Part shown: piece after piece, positions 8,824-18,559 of the stretch
Position numbering within the stretch: the stretch's first letter is position 1
How the letters are laid out: the number at the start of each line of letters is the position of its first letter
NCBI GenBank assembly: GCA_903832735.1
Contig: CAILCO010000035.1
Span: 1 to 32,153, forward strand
Length of the DNA: 32,153 nucleotides
From: an uncultured Sterolibacterium sp.
Lineage (GTDB): Bacteria > Pseudomonadota > Gammaproteobacteria > Burkholderiales > Rhodocyclaceae
Reading direction: 5' to 3'
Translations under genes and position numbers: made by a program
Notes under the pieces: model-generated
Databases searched by the model: none
Told to the model about the DNA's origin: nothing
The model's input: only the letters and a program-made list of their open reading frames with translations

Positions 8824-8852
8824 AGTATATTGCAAATGAATGGCTTAAGCAA
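8824..8852 (-). promoter_or_regulatory. Predicted sigma-70 promoter for rne, inside the 5' end of rluC
   Basis: On the minus strand, TTGCTT (8847-8852) and TATACT (8824-8829) are separated by 17 bp, a close match to the sigma-70 consensus. The -35 box falls within the first codons of rluC on the other strand. Transcription would start near 8817 and give a leader of about 467 nt. The position resembles the E. coli arrangement of divergent rne and rluC. Confidence 0.5.
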
Positions 8853-9813
8853 AGATTCCGCGACTTGGCTGGAAGTCGGTGAGGAGGCGGTCGGCCAGCG
8901 TATCGACAATTTTCTGCTGCGGGTCTGCAAGGGCGTGCCGAAGAGCCATGTGTATCGCATCCTGAGCAGCGGCGAGGTGCGCGTGAACCGTGGCCGGATC
9001 GGCCCCGACTACCGTCTCAAGATCGGCGATGCCGTGCGCGTGCCGCCGATCCGCATCTCCGAGAAGCCCTTGCCGGTGGCTATTCCGGCGCGCGAGTTCG
9101 CCGTCGCTTTCGAGGACGAGGCGCTGCTGGTCATGAATAAGCCCTCGGGCGTCGCCGTTCATGGCGGCAGCGGCGTGAGTTTCGGGGTTATCGAGCAGAT
9201 CCGGCGGCAGCGACCGGAAGCCCGTTTCCTGGAGTTGGCGCACCGGCTCGACCGGGAAACCTCAGGCCTGCTGATCCTGGCCAAGAAGCGCGCCGCCCTG
9301 ACCCGGCTGCACGACATGTTCCGCGAGGGGGCGGTCAACAAGCGCTATCTGGCGCTGGTCAGGGGACGCTGGACGAATGTCCTGCAGCATGTGCGGCTGC
9401 CGCTCTTGAAGTACCTGAACGCCGATGGCGAGCGGCGCGTCAGCGTCGCCGACGAAGGTAAGGAAGCACACAGCATCGTCAGACTGCTGGCACGGTGGGA
9501 GAATTTCAGCCTGGTCGAGGTCGAACTGAAGACCGGTCGCACTCACCAGATCCGGGTGCACCTCGCTCATTTGGGCTTTCCGCTGGCAGGGGATGACAAG
9601 TACGGCGATTTCCCGCTCAACAGGGAGTTGCAGAAGCTCGGATTGAAACGGATGTTCCTGCATGCCGGGCAATTGTCCTTCAGCCACCCGCTGACGGAGT
9701 TGCCCATTTCGCTCAAGGCGCAACTGCCGCAGGAATTGCACGATTTTCTGGTCTGCCTGGGTGGCCGCGAGAAGCTGGTTTTTGGCCAAAGGAGAGAACT
9801 TGAAGCGCTTTGA
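8836..9813 (+). CDS. rluC: 23S rRNA pseudouridine synthase RluC
   Basis: This RluA-family pseudouridine synthase has 325 residues; RluC modifies positions 955, 2504 and 2580 (E. coli numbering) of 23S rRNA. An N-terminal S4 domain (about 20-80; GVPKSHVYRILSSGEVRVN) precedes the catalytic domain. The catalytic motif is HRLDRETSGLLILAKKRAAL, with the conserved aspartate in HRLDRETSG; KTGRTHQIRVHL is the usual second motif. I chose the ATG at 8836 because the longer frame would need a TTG at 8797. No good Shine-Dalgarno sequence precedes 8836. It heads an operon with the phosphatase, Rieske and sppA genes. Confidence 0.9.
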   Translation: MNGLSKDSATWLEVGEEAVGQRIDNFLLRVCKGVPKSHVYRILSSGEVRVNRGRIGPDYRLKIGDAVRVPPIRISEKPLPVAIPAREFAVAFEDEALLVMNKPSGVAVHGGSGVSFGVIEQIRRQRPEARFLELAHRLDRETSGLLILAKKRAALTRLHDMFREGAVNKRYLALVRGRWTNVLQHVRLPLLKYLNADGERRVSVADEGKEAHSIVRLLARWENFSLVEVELKTGRTHQIRVHLAHLGFPLAGDDKYGDFPLNRELQKLGLKRMFLHAGQLSFSHPLTELPISLKAQLPQELHDFLVCLGGREKLVFGQRRELEAL

Positions 9814-10453
9814 ATTGATCGTCTTCGACTGGGACGGTACTGTGATGGATTCGGCCGCCACGATCGTTGCCGCGATCCAGGCCGCCTGCATGGATCTAGC
9901 CATCGAGCCGCCCACCGACGCGCGGGCGCGCCACATTATCGGCCTGGGCTTGAACGATGCGCTGATGAACGCTTTGCCCGATCTTCATCCGACACGCTAT
10001 CCCGCCCTGGCGGAGCGCTACCGCCACCATTATCTGGCCGGCGACAGCGAGTTGGCGCTGTTCGCGGGCATCGCCCCGCTGCTGGCCGAACTGACACAGT
10101 CCGGCTATCTGCTTGGCGTGGCCACCGGCAAGAGCCGCAGGGGACTCGACCGCGCGCTCGCGGCGACCGGGTTGGGCGCGTACTTCGGGGCCACGCGTTG
10201 CGCCGATGATTGTCCATCCAAGCCGCATCCGCAAATGCTCCACGAGTTGATGGAGGAGTTTGCCGTCCTGCCGGATAAGACCTTGATGATCGGCGATACC
10301 ACGCACGATCTGAAGATGGCGCAAAACGCCGGCGTAGCGGCCCTGGCCGTGTCTTATGGCGCCCATCCGCGCGCGGAACTGCTGGCCGAGCAGCCGCTTT
10401 ATTGCGCCAGCAGTGTCGCCGAGATGCAGGCATGGCTGAATCTGCACGGCTGA
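9800..10453 (+). CDS. HAD-superfamily hydrolase, phosphoglycolate phosphatase-like
   Basis: A cytoplasmic HAD phosphatase of 217 residues. Motif I is FDWDGTVMDS with nucleophile Asp10 and acid/base Asp12. Motif II lies in GVATGKS, a lysine in PSKPHP serves as motif III, and motif IV is IGDTTHDLKMA. The arrangement with an alpha-helical cap matches the Gph/PGP group that removes 2-phosphoglycolate, but the substrate is not proved by sequence. The start is taken as the TTG at 9800: it follows AAAGGAGAG with good spacing, and the frame from there begins KRFELIVFDWDGT as in relatives. It overlaps the end of rluC by 14 nt, suggesting translational coupling. Confidence 0.85.
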   Translation: MKRFELIVFDWDGTVMDSAATIVAAIQAACMDLAIEPPTDARARHIIGLGLNDALMNALPDLHPTRYPALAERYRHHYLAGDSELALFAGIAPLLAELTQSGYLLGVATGKSRRGLDRALAATGLGAYFGATRCADDCPSKPHPQMLHELMEEFAVLPDKTLMIGDTTHDLKMAQNAGVAALAVSYGAHPRAELLAEQPLYCASSVAEMQAWLNLHG

Positions 10454-10776
10454 TCTGCAGTGGCGCCGATGTCGTCGAGGGCGGCCGCGGCGTGCGCTTC
10501 AGCATCGATCGTCATGGCCTCCCGGAGCCCTGCTTCGTCGTTCGCCACCGGGGTGTCGTGCATGCCTTCGTCAATCGCTGCGGCCATGTGCCGATCGAAC
10601 TGGACTGGCAACCCGGCGAGTTTTTCGATACTTCCGGTTTATACTTGATCTGCGCGACCCATGGCGCGCTCTATTGCCCTGATAGCGGCCGCTGTTTGGG
10701 CGGCAAGTGCAACGGCAAAGGCTTGCAGCCTGTCGCCGTCCTTGAAATTGACGGACAGATTATTTTGAAGGCATGA
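10432..10776 (+). CDS. Small Rieske-type [2Fe-2S] protein
   Basis: A 114-residue single-domain Rieske protein. The cluster ligands are Cys50-Gly-His52 (RCGHVPIELDW) and Cys74-x2-His77 (ICATHGALY), the normal C-x-H...C-x2-H pattern. Further cysteines at 82, 88 and 93 follow in the CPDSGRCLGGKC segment. Such stand-alone Rieske proteins act as ferredoxin-like electron carriers, but no partner oxygenase or reductase is nearby, so the role is unknown. The start at 10432 overlaps the end of the phosphatase gene by 22 nt, and its stop overlaps the sppA start as ATGA, so it is tightly embedded in the rluC-sppA operon. Confidence 0.88.
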   Translation: MAESARLICSGADVVEGGRGVRFSIDRHGLPEPCFVVRHRGVVHAFVNRCGHVPIELDWQPGEFFDTSGLYLICATHGALYCPDSGRCLGGKCNGKGLQPVAVLEIDGQIILKA

Positions 10777-11732
10777 CCTCGATGGAAGCCCCGCAGAACG
10801 ATACTCAATGGCAACGCAGCGTCCTGGAAAAGATCGCCCTAGACGGGCTCGTGGAACAGCGCCGGCGGCGCCGTTGGGGCATCTTCTTCAAGTTCGTGGG
10901 CTTCGTCTATGTCGCCGTGATCTTCGCCTATGTCATCGACTGGGGCGACTCCGCGGAAAGACTCGGCGACGGCAAGAAGCACAGCGCGCTGGTGCAACTG
11001 AACGGTGTGATCCAGGCCAAGGGCGATGCCAGCGCCGAACGTATCATCAGCGGCCTGCAGTCCGCCTTCGAGGACAAGGGCACGCAAGGCGTGATCCTGC
11101 GCATCAACAGCCCGGGCGGCAGCCCGGTGCAGTCGGGCATCATCAGCGACGAGATAAAGCGGCTGCGCGGCCGCTATCCGAATATCCCGCTCTATGTGGT
11201 GGTCGAGGACATCTGCGCTTCCGGCGGCTATTACGTTGCCGCGGCTGCCGACAAGATTTTCGTCGATAAGGCCAGCATAGTCGGCTCGATCGGGGTGCTG
11301 ATGGACGGCTTCGGTTTCACCGGCACCATGGAAAAGCTGGGTGTGGAGCGGCGCCTGCTCACCGCTGGCGAGAACAAGGGCTTCCTCGATCCGTTCTCGC
11401 CCCAGGATGCGCTGCAAAAGGCTCACGCCAAGCTGATGCTCGACGATATCCATCAACAATTCATCGACGTGGTCAGGAAGGGGCGCGGCAAGCGGCTCAA
11501 GGAAACGCCGGAAATGTTTTCCGGCCTGATGTGGACCGGCGCCAAGAGCATCGACATGGGCCTGGCCGATGCCTATGGCACCGTCGATTCGGTGGCCCGC
11601 GAGATCATCAAGGCGGAGGACGTCCGCGATTACACGGTCAAGCAGAATCTTGCCGAGAAATTCGCCAGGCAGTTCGGTGCGAACATGTCCGAAAGTCTGG
11701 CCAATGCCTTCACCCGGATGACCTTGCATTAA
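10773..11732 (+). CDS. sppA: Signal peptide peptidase SppA, short form (peptidase S49)
   Basis: A membrane-bound serine protease that degrades cleaved signal peptides; 319 residues. One transmembrane segment (about 38-55; FVGFVYVAVIFAYVI) follows an arginine-rich stretch. The Ser/Lys dyad is visible: Ser150 in ICASGGYYVA and Lys202 in AGENKGFLDPF, close to the Bacillus SppA positions 147 and 199. LRINSPGGSPVQSG is the conserved S49 segment. It has one S49 domain, unlike the tandem-domain E. coli enzyme. The ATG at 10773 overlaps the preceding stop (ATGA). It converges with the Maf-like gene with only 3 nt between stop codons. Confidence 0.93.
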   Translation: MTSMEAPQNDTQWQRSVLEKIALDGLVEQRRRRRWGIFFKFVGFVYVAVIFAYVIDWGDSAERLGDGKKHSALVQLNGVIQAKGDASAERIISGLQSAFEDKGTQGVILRINSPGGSPVQSGIISDEIKRLRGRYPNIPLYVVVEDICASGGYYVAAAADKIFVDKASIVGSIGVLMDGFGFTGTMEKLGVERRLLTAGENKGFLDPFSPQDALQKAHAKLMLDDIHQQFIDVVRKGRGKRLKETPEMFSGLMWTGAKSIDMGLADAYGTVDSVAREIIKAEDVRDYTVKQNLAEKFARQFGANMSESLANAFTRMTLH

Positions 11733-11735
11733 TTT

Positions 11736-12335
11736 CTAAGGCAAAGGGACCCCTTCGGCGCGCAACATCCGGCATAGCGCGATTAGCGGCAGGCCGATCA
11801 GCGCGTTGGGATCGTCGCCGCGCAGGGATTCGAGCAGGGCTATCCCCAAGCCTTCCGATTTCGCGCTGCCGGCGCAATTCAGGGCATCCTCGCGATCGAG
11901 GTAGCGCTCAATCTCTGCATCCGAGAGGTCCCGGAAGCGCACTTCGGTCGGCACGCCGCAGACCTGCGCCTGGCCGCTGGCGGCGTTGAGCAGGCACAGG
12001 CCGGTATGGAAGATGACAATTTTCCCGCGCATCGCCTGGAGCTGGCGGATGGCGTTGATCCGCGTCCCTGGCTTGCCGTAAGCGCGTTCCCCCTGGTACG
12101 CGACCTGATCGCTGCCGATGATCAGGGCGTCGGGAAAGCGCGCCGCCACCGCTCTTGCCTTTTCCAGCGACAGCCGTTCAGCGGTCGCGGCCGGTGCCTC
12201 GCCAGGCAGGGCGGTCTCGTCCAGGTCGGGCGCGGCGACCTCAAAGGGCAGTTGCAGCCGTCCCAGGAGTTCCCGCCGAAACGGCGAGGTCGAGGCTAGT
12301 ACTAGGCGTGGGAGGTGGGCGGTCTGGGCAGGCAT
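11736..12335 (-). CDS. yceF: Maf/YceF-type nucleoside triphosphate pyrophosphatase (probable 7-methyl-GTP pyrophosphatase)
   Basis: A Maf-family house-cleaning enzyme of 199 residues that hydrolyses non-canonical nucleotides. Motifs are [17 protein letters not shown] near the N-terminus, DETALPGE, the [11 protein letters not shown] stretch with the catalytic aspartate, and the [15 protein letters not shown] C-terminus ([14 protein letters not shown]). The last pattern and the gene context beside DUF177-rpmF-plsX point to the YceF (m7GTP-specific) subgroup rather than the dTTP/UTP-acting YhdE subgroup. It is divergent from the DUF177 gene, with 47 bp between start codons. Confidence 0.88.
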   Translation of the reverse strand: MPAQTAHLPRLVLASTSPFRRELLGRLQLPFEVAAPDLDETALPGEAPAATAERLSLEKARAVAARFPDALIIGSDQVAYQGERAYGKPGTRINAIRQLQAMRGKIVIFHTGLCLLNAASGQAQVCGVPTEVRFRDLSDAEIERYLDREDALNCAGSAKSEGLGIALLESLRGDDPNALIGLPLIALCRMLRAEGVPLP

Positions 12336-12344
12336 GGGTTCGCT

Positions 12345-12373
12345 TTGACTGGAAAAGGGAAAAATAATATCAT
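12345..12373 (+). promoter_or_regulatory. Sigma-70 promoter of the yceD-rpmF-plsX-fab operon
   Basis: TTGACT (12345-12350) and TATCAT (12368-12373) are separated by 17 bp, each close to consensus. Transcription would begin around 12379-12380, only about 3-4 nt before the ATG of the DUF177 gene. A perfect 10-bp palindrome TGTCGCGACA (12384-12393) overlaps that start codon and could be an operator. Confidence 0.6.
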
Positions 12374-12382
12374 TAGCGGTTT

Positions 12383-12910
12383 ATGTCGCGACAGGAAATG
12401 AAGCAGATCGTCGGGATAGTCATCGACAGCCTCGCGTTCGCCCGGGAAGGTAGGCATCTGGTCGGTCAATTGGCGGTGAATGATTTGCCGCGTGTGGCAG
12501 ATGTTCTGGCGGACGATGCCGATGATGGCGATGATCTACGCGGGGTGCTTAGTTGCCGCCTGAGCGGCGGGCGAAACGATGCTGGCAAGCTGTTTCTGCT
12601 GGTCGAGGTGAGCGGCGAACTGCGCTTGAAATGCCAGCGCTGCCTCGAATCGCTGGTCTTGCCGCTGGACATCAAGAGCCAGGTAATGCTGGTACCGCCG
12701 GGCGCGCCGTGGCCTGACGAGTCTCTCGCGGACGATACCGCCGACGCCGTTGAAGCCCTGGCCGAACAGCCTGTGGCCGCGTTGATCGAGGAAGAGGTGC
12801 TGCTGGCCTTGCCGGTTGTGCCACGCCACGAGTCCTGCGCCTTGCCCGAAGGCGGCGATCATGACAGACGCGCTGCCTCGCCGTTCGCGGCCCTGGCGCG
12901 GCTGAAGTAG
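12383..12910 (+). CDS. yceD: DUF177 (YceD) protein, 23S rRNA accumulation/ribosome biogenesis factor
   Basis: A 175-residue DUF177 protein. The family hallmark CxxC is present in LKCQRCLESL, followed by an acidic region (ADDTADAVEALAEQ) and a C-terminal EEEVLLALPVVPRHE motif. In E. coli and plants this family is needed for normal 23S rRNA levels, which fits its position directly before the L32 gene. The ATG at 12383 lies almost at the predicted transcription start and has no Shine-Dalgarno sequence; the ATG at 12398 has AGGA too close to be useful. It is the first gene of the fatty-acid operon. Confidence 0.88.
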   Translation: MSRQEMKQIVGIVIDSLAFAREGRHLVGQLAVNDLPRVADVLADDADDGDDLRGVLSCRLSGGRNDAGKLFLLVEVSGELRLKCQRCLESLVLPLDIKSQVMLVPPGAPWPDESLADDTADAVEALAEQPVAALIEEEVLLALPVVPRHESCALPEGGDHDRRAASPFAALARLK

Positions 12911-12938
12911 TTTTAACGATTATTGAAGGAGCATCGAA

Positions 12939-13118
12939 ATGGCTGTCCAGCAAAACAAGAAGTCCCCATCCAAGCGCGGCATGCGCCGAGCCCACGACTT
13001 TCTCACCGTGCCGCCGCTGGCGGTCGAGCCGACCACGGGTGAAGTCCATCTGCGTCATCACATCAGTCCGAGCGGATACTATCGCGGCAAGAAGGTCCTC
13101 GCGACCAAGGGCGAGTAA
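12939..13118 (+). CDS. rpmF: 50S ribosomal protein L32
   Basis: A 59-residue basic protein. It opens [20 protein letters not shown] and ends with [20 protein letters not shown], the standard L32 pattern. There are no cysteines, so this is the zinc-free form. AAGGAG (12926-12931) sits at good distance from the ATG. The pairing DUF177-rpmF-plsX is a conserved link between ribosome assembly and lipid synthesis. Confidence 0.97.
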   Translation: MAVQQNKKSPSKRGMRRAHDFLTVPPLAVEPTTGEVHLRHHISPSGYYRGKKVLATKGE

Positions 13119-13195
13119 TTTCCGCGCCGGCGGAATAAGCGCGCTGCAACTCTCGCGGCTCGCGCGCTACCGCCGTCCCGTGTCCCTTTTTTTCG

Positions 13196-14212
13196 ATGGC
13201 GGTTATTCTCGCAATCGACTGCATGGGTGGTGACCATGGCCCTACGGTTACGGTCCCGGCTGCGCTCGATTTCCTGCGTCGCGATCCCGATTGTTCGGTC
13301 ATCCTCGTTGGCCTGCAGGAGGTATTGCTGCCCCTGCTCGGGCGTGCCCAGGCCGAGTTCGGCGCGCGGCTGCGGGTCGCCCATGCCAGCGAAATGATCG
13401 AGATGGACGAGCCTATCGCCTCGGCGCTGCGCACCAAGAAGGACTCCTCGATGCGCGTCGCAGCGGATCTGGTGAAGAGCGGCGAGGCACAGGCGGCGGT
13501 ATCTGCCGGCAACACGGCCGCCCTGATGGCGATCTCGCGCTTTGTCTTGAAGACGCTCCCCGGCATCGATCGACCGGCTATCGCCAGTATCGTGCCGACG
13601 CTGAATCGCTACACCTACGTGCTCGACCTGGGTGCCAACGTCGATTGCCAGCCCGAGCACCTGCTGCAGTTTGCTATCATGGGCGCCATGCTCTTCTCCG
13701 CGCTCGAGCACAAGGAGCGGCCCAGCGTCGGCTTGCTCAATATCGGCCAGGAGGCGATCAAGGGCAACGAGGCTGTGAAGCGTGCTGGCGAACTACTCAG
13801 GAGCGGCGGTCTTAACTTTTATGGCAATGTTGAGGGTGACGACATATACAAGGGGACGGTCGATGTGGTCGTTTGCGACGGCTTCGTCGGCAATGTCGCG
13901 CTCAAGGCCTCGGAGGGCCTGGCGCATATGATCAGTGCGGCGCTGCGCGAGGAATTCAAGCGCAATCTGCTGACCAGACTGGCGGCGCTGATGGCTTTGC
14001 CGGTGCTCAACTCCTTCAAGCGGCGTTTCGATCCACGCCGATACAACGGCGGCAGCCTGCTCGGCCTCAAGGGGGTCGTGGTCAAGAGCCACGGCTCGGC
14101 CGACGCATTCGCTTTCGGCTATGCCCTGGAGCGCGCCGCCGAGGCCGCCCGCAACAATTTGCCCGAGCGCATTGCCGTGCGCATGGCGCAGCTCTCCGGA
14201 GCAGCGACATGA
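13196..14212 (+). CDS. plsX: Phosphate acyltransferase PlsX
   Basis: A 338-residue peripheral membrane enzyme that converts acyl-ACP and phosphate to acyl-phosphate, the acyl donor for PlsY in phosphatidic acid synthesis. It begins [15 protein letters not shown], the signature N-terminus. Further conserved stretches are [24 protein letters not shown] and [17 protein letters not shown]. Length is normal. The ATG at 13196 is preceded by a pyrimidine tract with seven Ts (13187-13193) rather than a ribosome binding site, so translation may depend on the upstream rpmF ribosomes or be inefficient. Its stop overlaps the fabH start. Confidence 0.96.
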   Translation: MAVILAIDCMGGDHGPTVTVPAALDFLRRDPDCSVILVGLQEVLLPLLGRAQAEFGARLRVAHASEMIEMDEPIASALRTKKDSSMRVAADLVKSGEAQAAVSAGNTAALMAISRFVLKTLPGIDRPAIASIVPTLNRYTYVLDLGANVDCQPEHLLQFAIMGAMLFSALEHKERPSVGLLNIGQEAIKGNEAVKRAGELLRSGGLNFYGNVEGDDIYKGTVDVVVCDGFVGNVALKASEGLAHMISAALREEFKRNLLTRLAALMALPVLNSFKRRFDPRRYNGGSLLGLKGVVVKSHGSADAFAFGYALERAAEAARNNLPERIAVRMAQLSGAAT

Positions 14213-15186
14213 GTTCCGCCAGGATTTTCTCGCGCATCATCGGCACCGGCAGTTATTTGCCCGGCGAGCCGGTCACTAACCACGATCTGGTCGCGCGCGG
14301 CATCAACACCTCCGACGAATGGATCGTCGAGCGCACTGGCATCCACGCCCGCCACCTGGCTCCGGAGCACGTCAGCTGCAGCGATCTGGCACTGGAAGCC
14401 AGCCGCCGCGCGCTGGTCGCTGCCGGCAAGGAGCCCGGGGACATCGATCTGGTCATCGTCGCCACATCGACGCCGGACTTCATATTCCCCAGCGCCGCCG
14501 CGCTGCTCCAGGACAAGCTGGGTATCAGGAACGGTGCCGCGGCATTCGATGTCCAGGCGGTGTGCAGCGGCTTCGTCTATGCGCTGGCGATCGCCGAGAA
14601 ATTCATCCGTTCCGGTTCGCATCGCTGTGCCCTGGTGGTCGGCGCCGAGGTGTTTTCACGTATCCTCGACTGGGACGACCGTGGCACCTGTGTCCTGTTC
14701 GGCGACGGAGCCGGTGCGGCGGTGTTGGCAGCCAGCGACGAGCCCGGCATTCTGGCCACAGCAATTCATGCCGACGGCAGCCACAGCGGCATTCTGTCGG
14801 TGCCTGGGCAGATCTGCGGCGGCAAGGTGATCGGCCGCCCGTTTCTGCAGATGGAAGGCCAGGCGGTGTTCAAGTTTGCCGTCAGGGTGCTCAAGGAAGT
14901 TGCTGAAGAGGTGCTGGCGCAGGCAGGACTGTCGGTAGTCGATATCGACTGGCTGATCCCGCATCAGGCCAACGTCCGCATCATCAACGCCACCGCCAAG
15001 AAGCTAGCCCTGCCCGCGGAAAAGGTCATCGTCACCGTCGGCCATCACGGCAACACTTCGGCCGCCTCGATCCCGCTCGCCCTGGACGAGGCCGTGCGCG
15101 CCGGCCGCATCGAACGCGGCGACACACTGCTGCTCGAAGGTGTCGGCGGCGGATTCACCTGGGGCGCCACGCTGCTCAAATTCTGA
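14209..15186 (+). CDS. fabH: Beta-ketoacyl-ACP synthase III
   Basis: FabH, 325 residues, starts fatty acid synthesis by condensing acetyl-CoA with malonyl-ACP. The Cys-His-Asn triad is visible: Cys119 in [12 protein letters not shown], His252 in [10 protein letters not shown] and Asn282 in [11 protein letters not shown]. The C-terminal [18 protein letters not shown] is typical. The ATG at 14209 overlaps the plsX stop (ATGA), and GGAG at 14198-14201 gives a 7-nt spacer. The frame is open far upstream inside plsX, but that extension has no family resemblance. Confidence 0.97.
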   Translation: MSSARIFSRIIGTGSYLPGEPVTNHDLVARGINTSDEWIVERTGIHARHLAPEHVSCSDLALEASRRALVAAGKEPGDIDLVIVATSTPDFIFPSAAALLQDKLGIRNGAAAFDVQAVCSGFVYALAIAEKFIRSGSHRCALVVGAEVFSRILDWDDRGTCVLFGDGAGAAVLAASDEPGILATAIHADGSHSGILSVPGQICGGKVIGRPFLQMEGQAVFKFAVRVLKEVAEEVLAQAGLSVVDIDWLIPHQANVRIINATAKKLALPAEKVIVTVGHHGNTSAASIPLALDEAVRAGRIERGDTLLLEGVGGGFTWGATLLKF

Positions 15187-15201
15187 GCGCAAGGAATTGC
15201 T

Positions 15202-16134
15202 ATGAAATTTGCTCTCGTATTTCCCGGTCAGGGTTCACAGTCTCTGGGCATGATGAATGCCTATGGCGACAGTTCGGTGATCCGGCAGACCTTCGCCGAG
15301 GCCTCGGATGCCCTGGGCCGCGATCTCTGGCAACTGGTTTGCCAGGGCCCGAGCGACGCGCTCAACCAGACGGTGAATACCCAGCCGCTGATGCTCACGG
15401 CGGGCGTCGCCTGCTATCGTCTCTGGCTCGCCCGGGGCGGCCCGCAGCCGGCGCTGGTGGCTGGTCACAGCCTGGGCGAATATTCCGCGTTGGTGGCTTC
15501 GGGTGTGCTCGACTTTAAGGACGCCGTGCCGCTGGTCGAACTGCGCGCCCGAGCGATGCAGGAGGCGGTGCCGGCGGGGGAGGGTGCGATGGCAGCGATC
15601 CTCGGCCTGGACGCAGCCGCAGTCACGGCCGCCTGCGCCGCAAGCGCCCAGGGGCAGGTAGTCGAAGCGGTGAATTTCAACGCCCCCGAGCAAATCGTCA
15701 TCGCCGGTCATTGCGCCGCGGTGGAGCGCGCGGCCGCCGCCTGCAAGGCGATGGGCGCGAAGCGTGCGTTGCTGCTGCAGGTGTCCGCACCTTTCCATTG
15801 TTCGCTGATGCAGCCGGCTGCGGAGCGTCTGGCGCAGCGTTTGTCCGAGCTGAAGTTTTCGCCGCCGCGGATCCCCGTGGTGAACAACGTCGATGCGCTT
15901 TGTCTCGCCGCGCCGGATCTGATCAGGGACGCCCTGGTCCGCCAGGCGGCCTCGCCGGTGCGCTGGGTGGCGACGATGCAGCTGTTGGCGGCGGAAGGCG
16001 TCGATCAGGTTTTCGAATGCGGTCCGGGCAAGGTTCTGGCGGGCCTCGTCAAGCGCTGCTGTGATGGTCTGGCCGGCGCGGCGATGGCCGATCTTGCCGG
16101 CATCGAAGCGGCGCTGGCGGCCGTCAAGGGGTAA
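15202..16134 (+). CDS. fabD: Malonyl-CoA:ACP transacylase
   Basis: FabD, 310 residues, loads malonyl groups onto ACP. It begins KFALVFPGQGSQSLGM, the nucleophile Ser90 lies in AGHSLGEYSAL, and the catalytic histidine is His199 in VSAPFHCSLM. These are close to E. coli Ser92 and His201. AAGGA precedes the start at a suitable distance. It follows fabH by 15 nt and is 4 nt from fabG. Confidence 0.97.
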   Translation: MKFALVFPGQGSQSLGMMNAYGDSSVIRQTFAEASDALGRDLWQLVCQGPSDALNQTVNTQPLMLTAGVACYRLWLARGGPQPALVAGHSLGEYSALVASGVLDFKDAVPLVELRARAMQEAVPAGEGAMAAILGLDAAAVTAACAASAQGQVVEAVNFNAPEQIVIAGHCAAVERAAAACKAMGAKRALLLQVSAPFHCSLMQPAAERLAQRLSELKFSPPRIPVVNNVDALCLAAPDLIRDALVRQAASPVRWVATMQLLAAEGVDQVFECGPGKVLAGLVKRCCDGLAGAAMADLAGIEAALAAVKG

Positions 16135-16138
16135 GGCC

Positions 16139-16915
16139 ATGGTGATGGAAACGCAGGTGAGCCAGGTGACGGGACAATTATCGGGGCAGCTGGCACTGGT
16201 TACCGGCGCCTCGCGCGGCATCGGCCGCGCCATTGCCCTGGAACTGGGCAGGGCGGGCGCCACCGTGGTCGGCACCGCTACCAGCGAGGACGGCGCCGAC
16301 GCTGTCCAGAAAGCGTTCGACGCGGCAGGCATGATCGGTTGGGGGGCGAAGGTCGATGTCACCGACGCTGCGGCCTGCGAGGCTTTGTTCGAGGCGATCG
16401 AGAAGAAGTTCGGTGCGGTCGGCATCCTGGTGAACAACGCCGGCATCACTCGCGACAATCTCGCCATGCGCATGAAGGACGAGGAGTGGGATGCGGTAAT
16501 CGATACCAACCTCAAGGCCGTTTTTCGGCTCTCCAAACGCGTCATGCGCGGCATGATGAAGGCGCGTCACGGACGCATCATCAACATCACGTCGGTGGTC
16601 GGCAGTTCAGGCAATCCTGGCCAGGCCAATTACGCCGCCGCCAAGGCTGGCGTCGCCGGCATGACTCGGGCGCTGGCCCAGGAATTGGGCAGTCGCAACA
16701 TCACGGTCAATTGCGTCGCGCCGGGCTTCATCAGTACCGACATGACCCATTCTCTTGCCGATGTCCAGCGCGAATCGTTGCTCGCCAAAATCCCGCTCGG
16801 CAGGCTCGGCGCAGCCGAGGAAATCGCTGCAGCCGTGGCCTTCCTCGCCGGGCCCGGAGCGAGCTATATCACGGGCGCCGTGCTGCATGTCAATGGCGGA
16901 ATGTATATGAGTTGA
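16139..16915 (+). CDS. fabG: 3-oxoacyl-ACP reductase
   Basis: An NADPH-dependent short-chain dehydrogenase of about 258 residues that reduces beta-ketoacyl-ACP. The cofactor motif is VTGASRGIGRA (about 21-31). NNAG follows, and the catalytic Ser-Tyr-Lys set lies in SVVGSSGNPG and NYAAAKAG. The C-terminus SYITGAVLHVNGGMYMS is typical of FabG. AAGG (16133-16136) gives only 2 nt to the ATG at 16139 but 8 nt to the ATG at 16145, so the true start may be two codons later. Confidence 0.95.
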   Translation: MVMETQVSQVTGQLSGQLALVTGASRGIGRAIALELGRAGATVVGTATSEDGADAVQKAFDAAGMIGWGAKVDVTDAAACEALFEAIEKKFGAVGILVNNAGITRDNLAMRMKDEEWDAVIDTNLKAVFRLSKRVMRGMMKARHGRIINITSVVGSSGNPGQANYAAAKAGVAGMTRALAQELGSRNITVNCVAPGFISTDMTHSLADVQRESLLAKIPLGRLGAAEEIAAAVAFLAGPGASYITGAVLHVNGGMYMS

Positions 16916-16938
16916 TCGCGGCTTCGTCGCGGTGTTTC

Positions 16939-16947
16939 TGTTAAAAT
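16939..16947 (+). promoter_or_regulatory. Possible internal extended -10 promoter for acpP
   Basis: TGTTAAAAT at 16939-16947 matches an extended -10 element (TG-N-TAAAAT); no good -35 box lies at the usual distance. It would give acpP its own start near 16953 with a leader of about 40 nt. In E. coli acpP is also transcribed separately to supply its abundant product. Confidence 0.4.
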
Positions 16948-16993
16948 GCGGAAGTTTTTGCCACCACAGCCGATAATCGGGAAGGAGCAGCAC

Positions 16994-17233
16994 ATGGAGA
17001 ACATCGAGCAGCGCGTCAAGAAAATCGTCGCCGAGCAATTGGGCGTCAACGAATCAGAGATCAAGACCGATTCCTCCTTCGTCGACGACCTCGGCGCCGA
17101 CTCTCTCGACACCGTCGAACTGGTCATGGCCCTCGAGGAAGAATTCGAGTGCGAGATCCCCGACGAGGATGCCGAAAAGATCACCAGCGTGCAGCAGGCG
17201 ATCGACTACGTCGGTGCCCACGTCAAGAAGTGA
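16994..17233 (+). CDS. acpP: Acyl carrier protein
   Basis: A 79-residue acidic protein that carries acyl chains on a 4'-phosphopantetheine arm. The attachment serine is Ser37 in [11 protein letters not shown], and the helix II recognition region that follows is standard. AAGGAG at 16981-16986 is a strong ribosome binding site, which fixes the start and excludes the longer upstream frame. Confidence 0.98.
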   Translation: MENIEQRVKKIVAEQLGVNESEIKTDSSFVDDLGADSLDTVELVMALEEEFECEIPDEDAEKITSVQQAIDYVGAHVKK

Positions 17234-17276
17234 TTGTCAAATAAGTCCCGCCCCAAACTTTCCGCTGGAGTTCAAC

Positions 17277-18515
<1,239 letters not shown>

Positions 18516-18559
18516 TTGCCGCGGGCGGCTGCTGTGCAAAGCCCGTGATTCTTCCTCTT

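Noticed and set aside
13120-13193. Hairpin (TTCCGC/GCGGAA) and later T-run before plsX as an intrinsic terminator
   Set aside because: The T-run is about 50 nt from the hairpin and the genes on both sides belong to a conserved operon.
13873-14208. Upstream extension of the fabH frame into plsX
   Set aside because: It has no family resemblance, and the ATGA overlap with a ribosome binding site defines the start at 14209.
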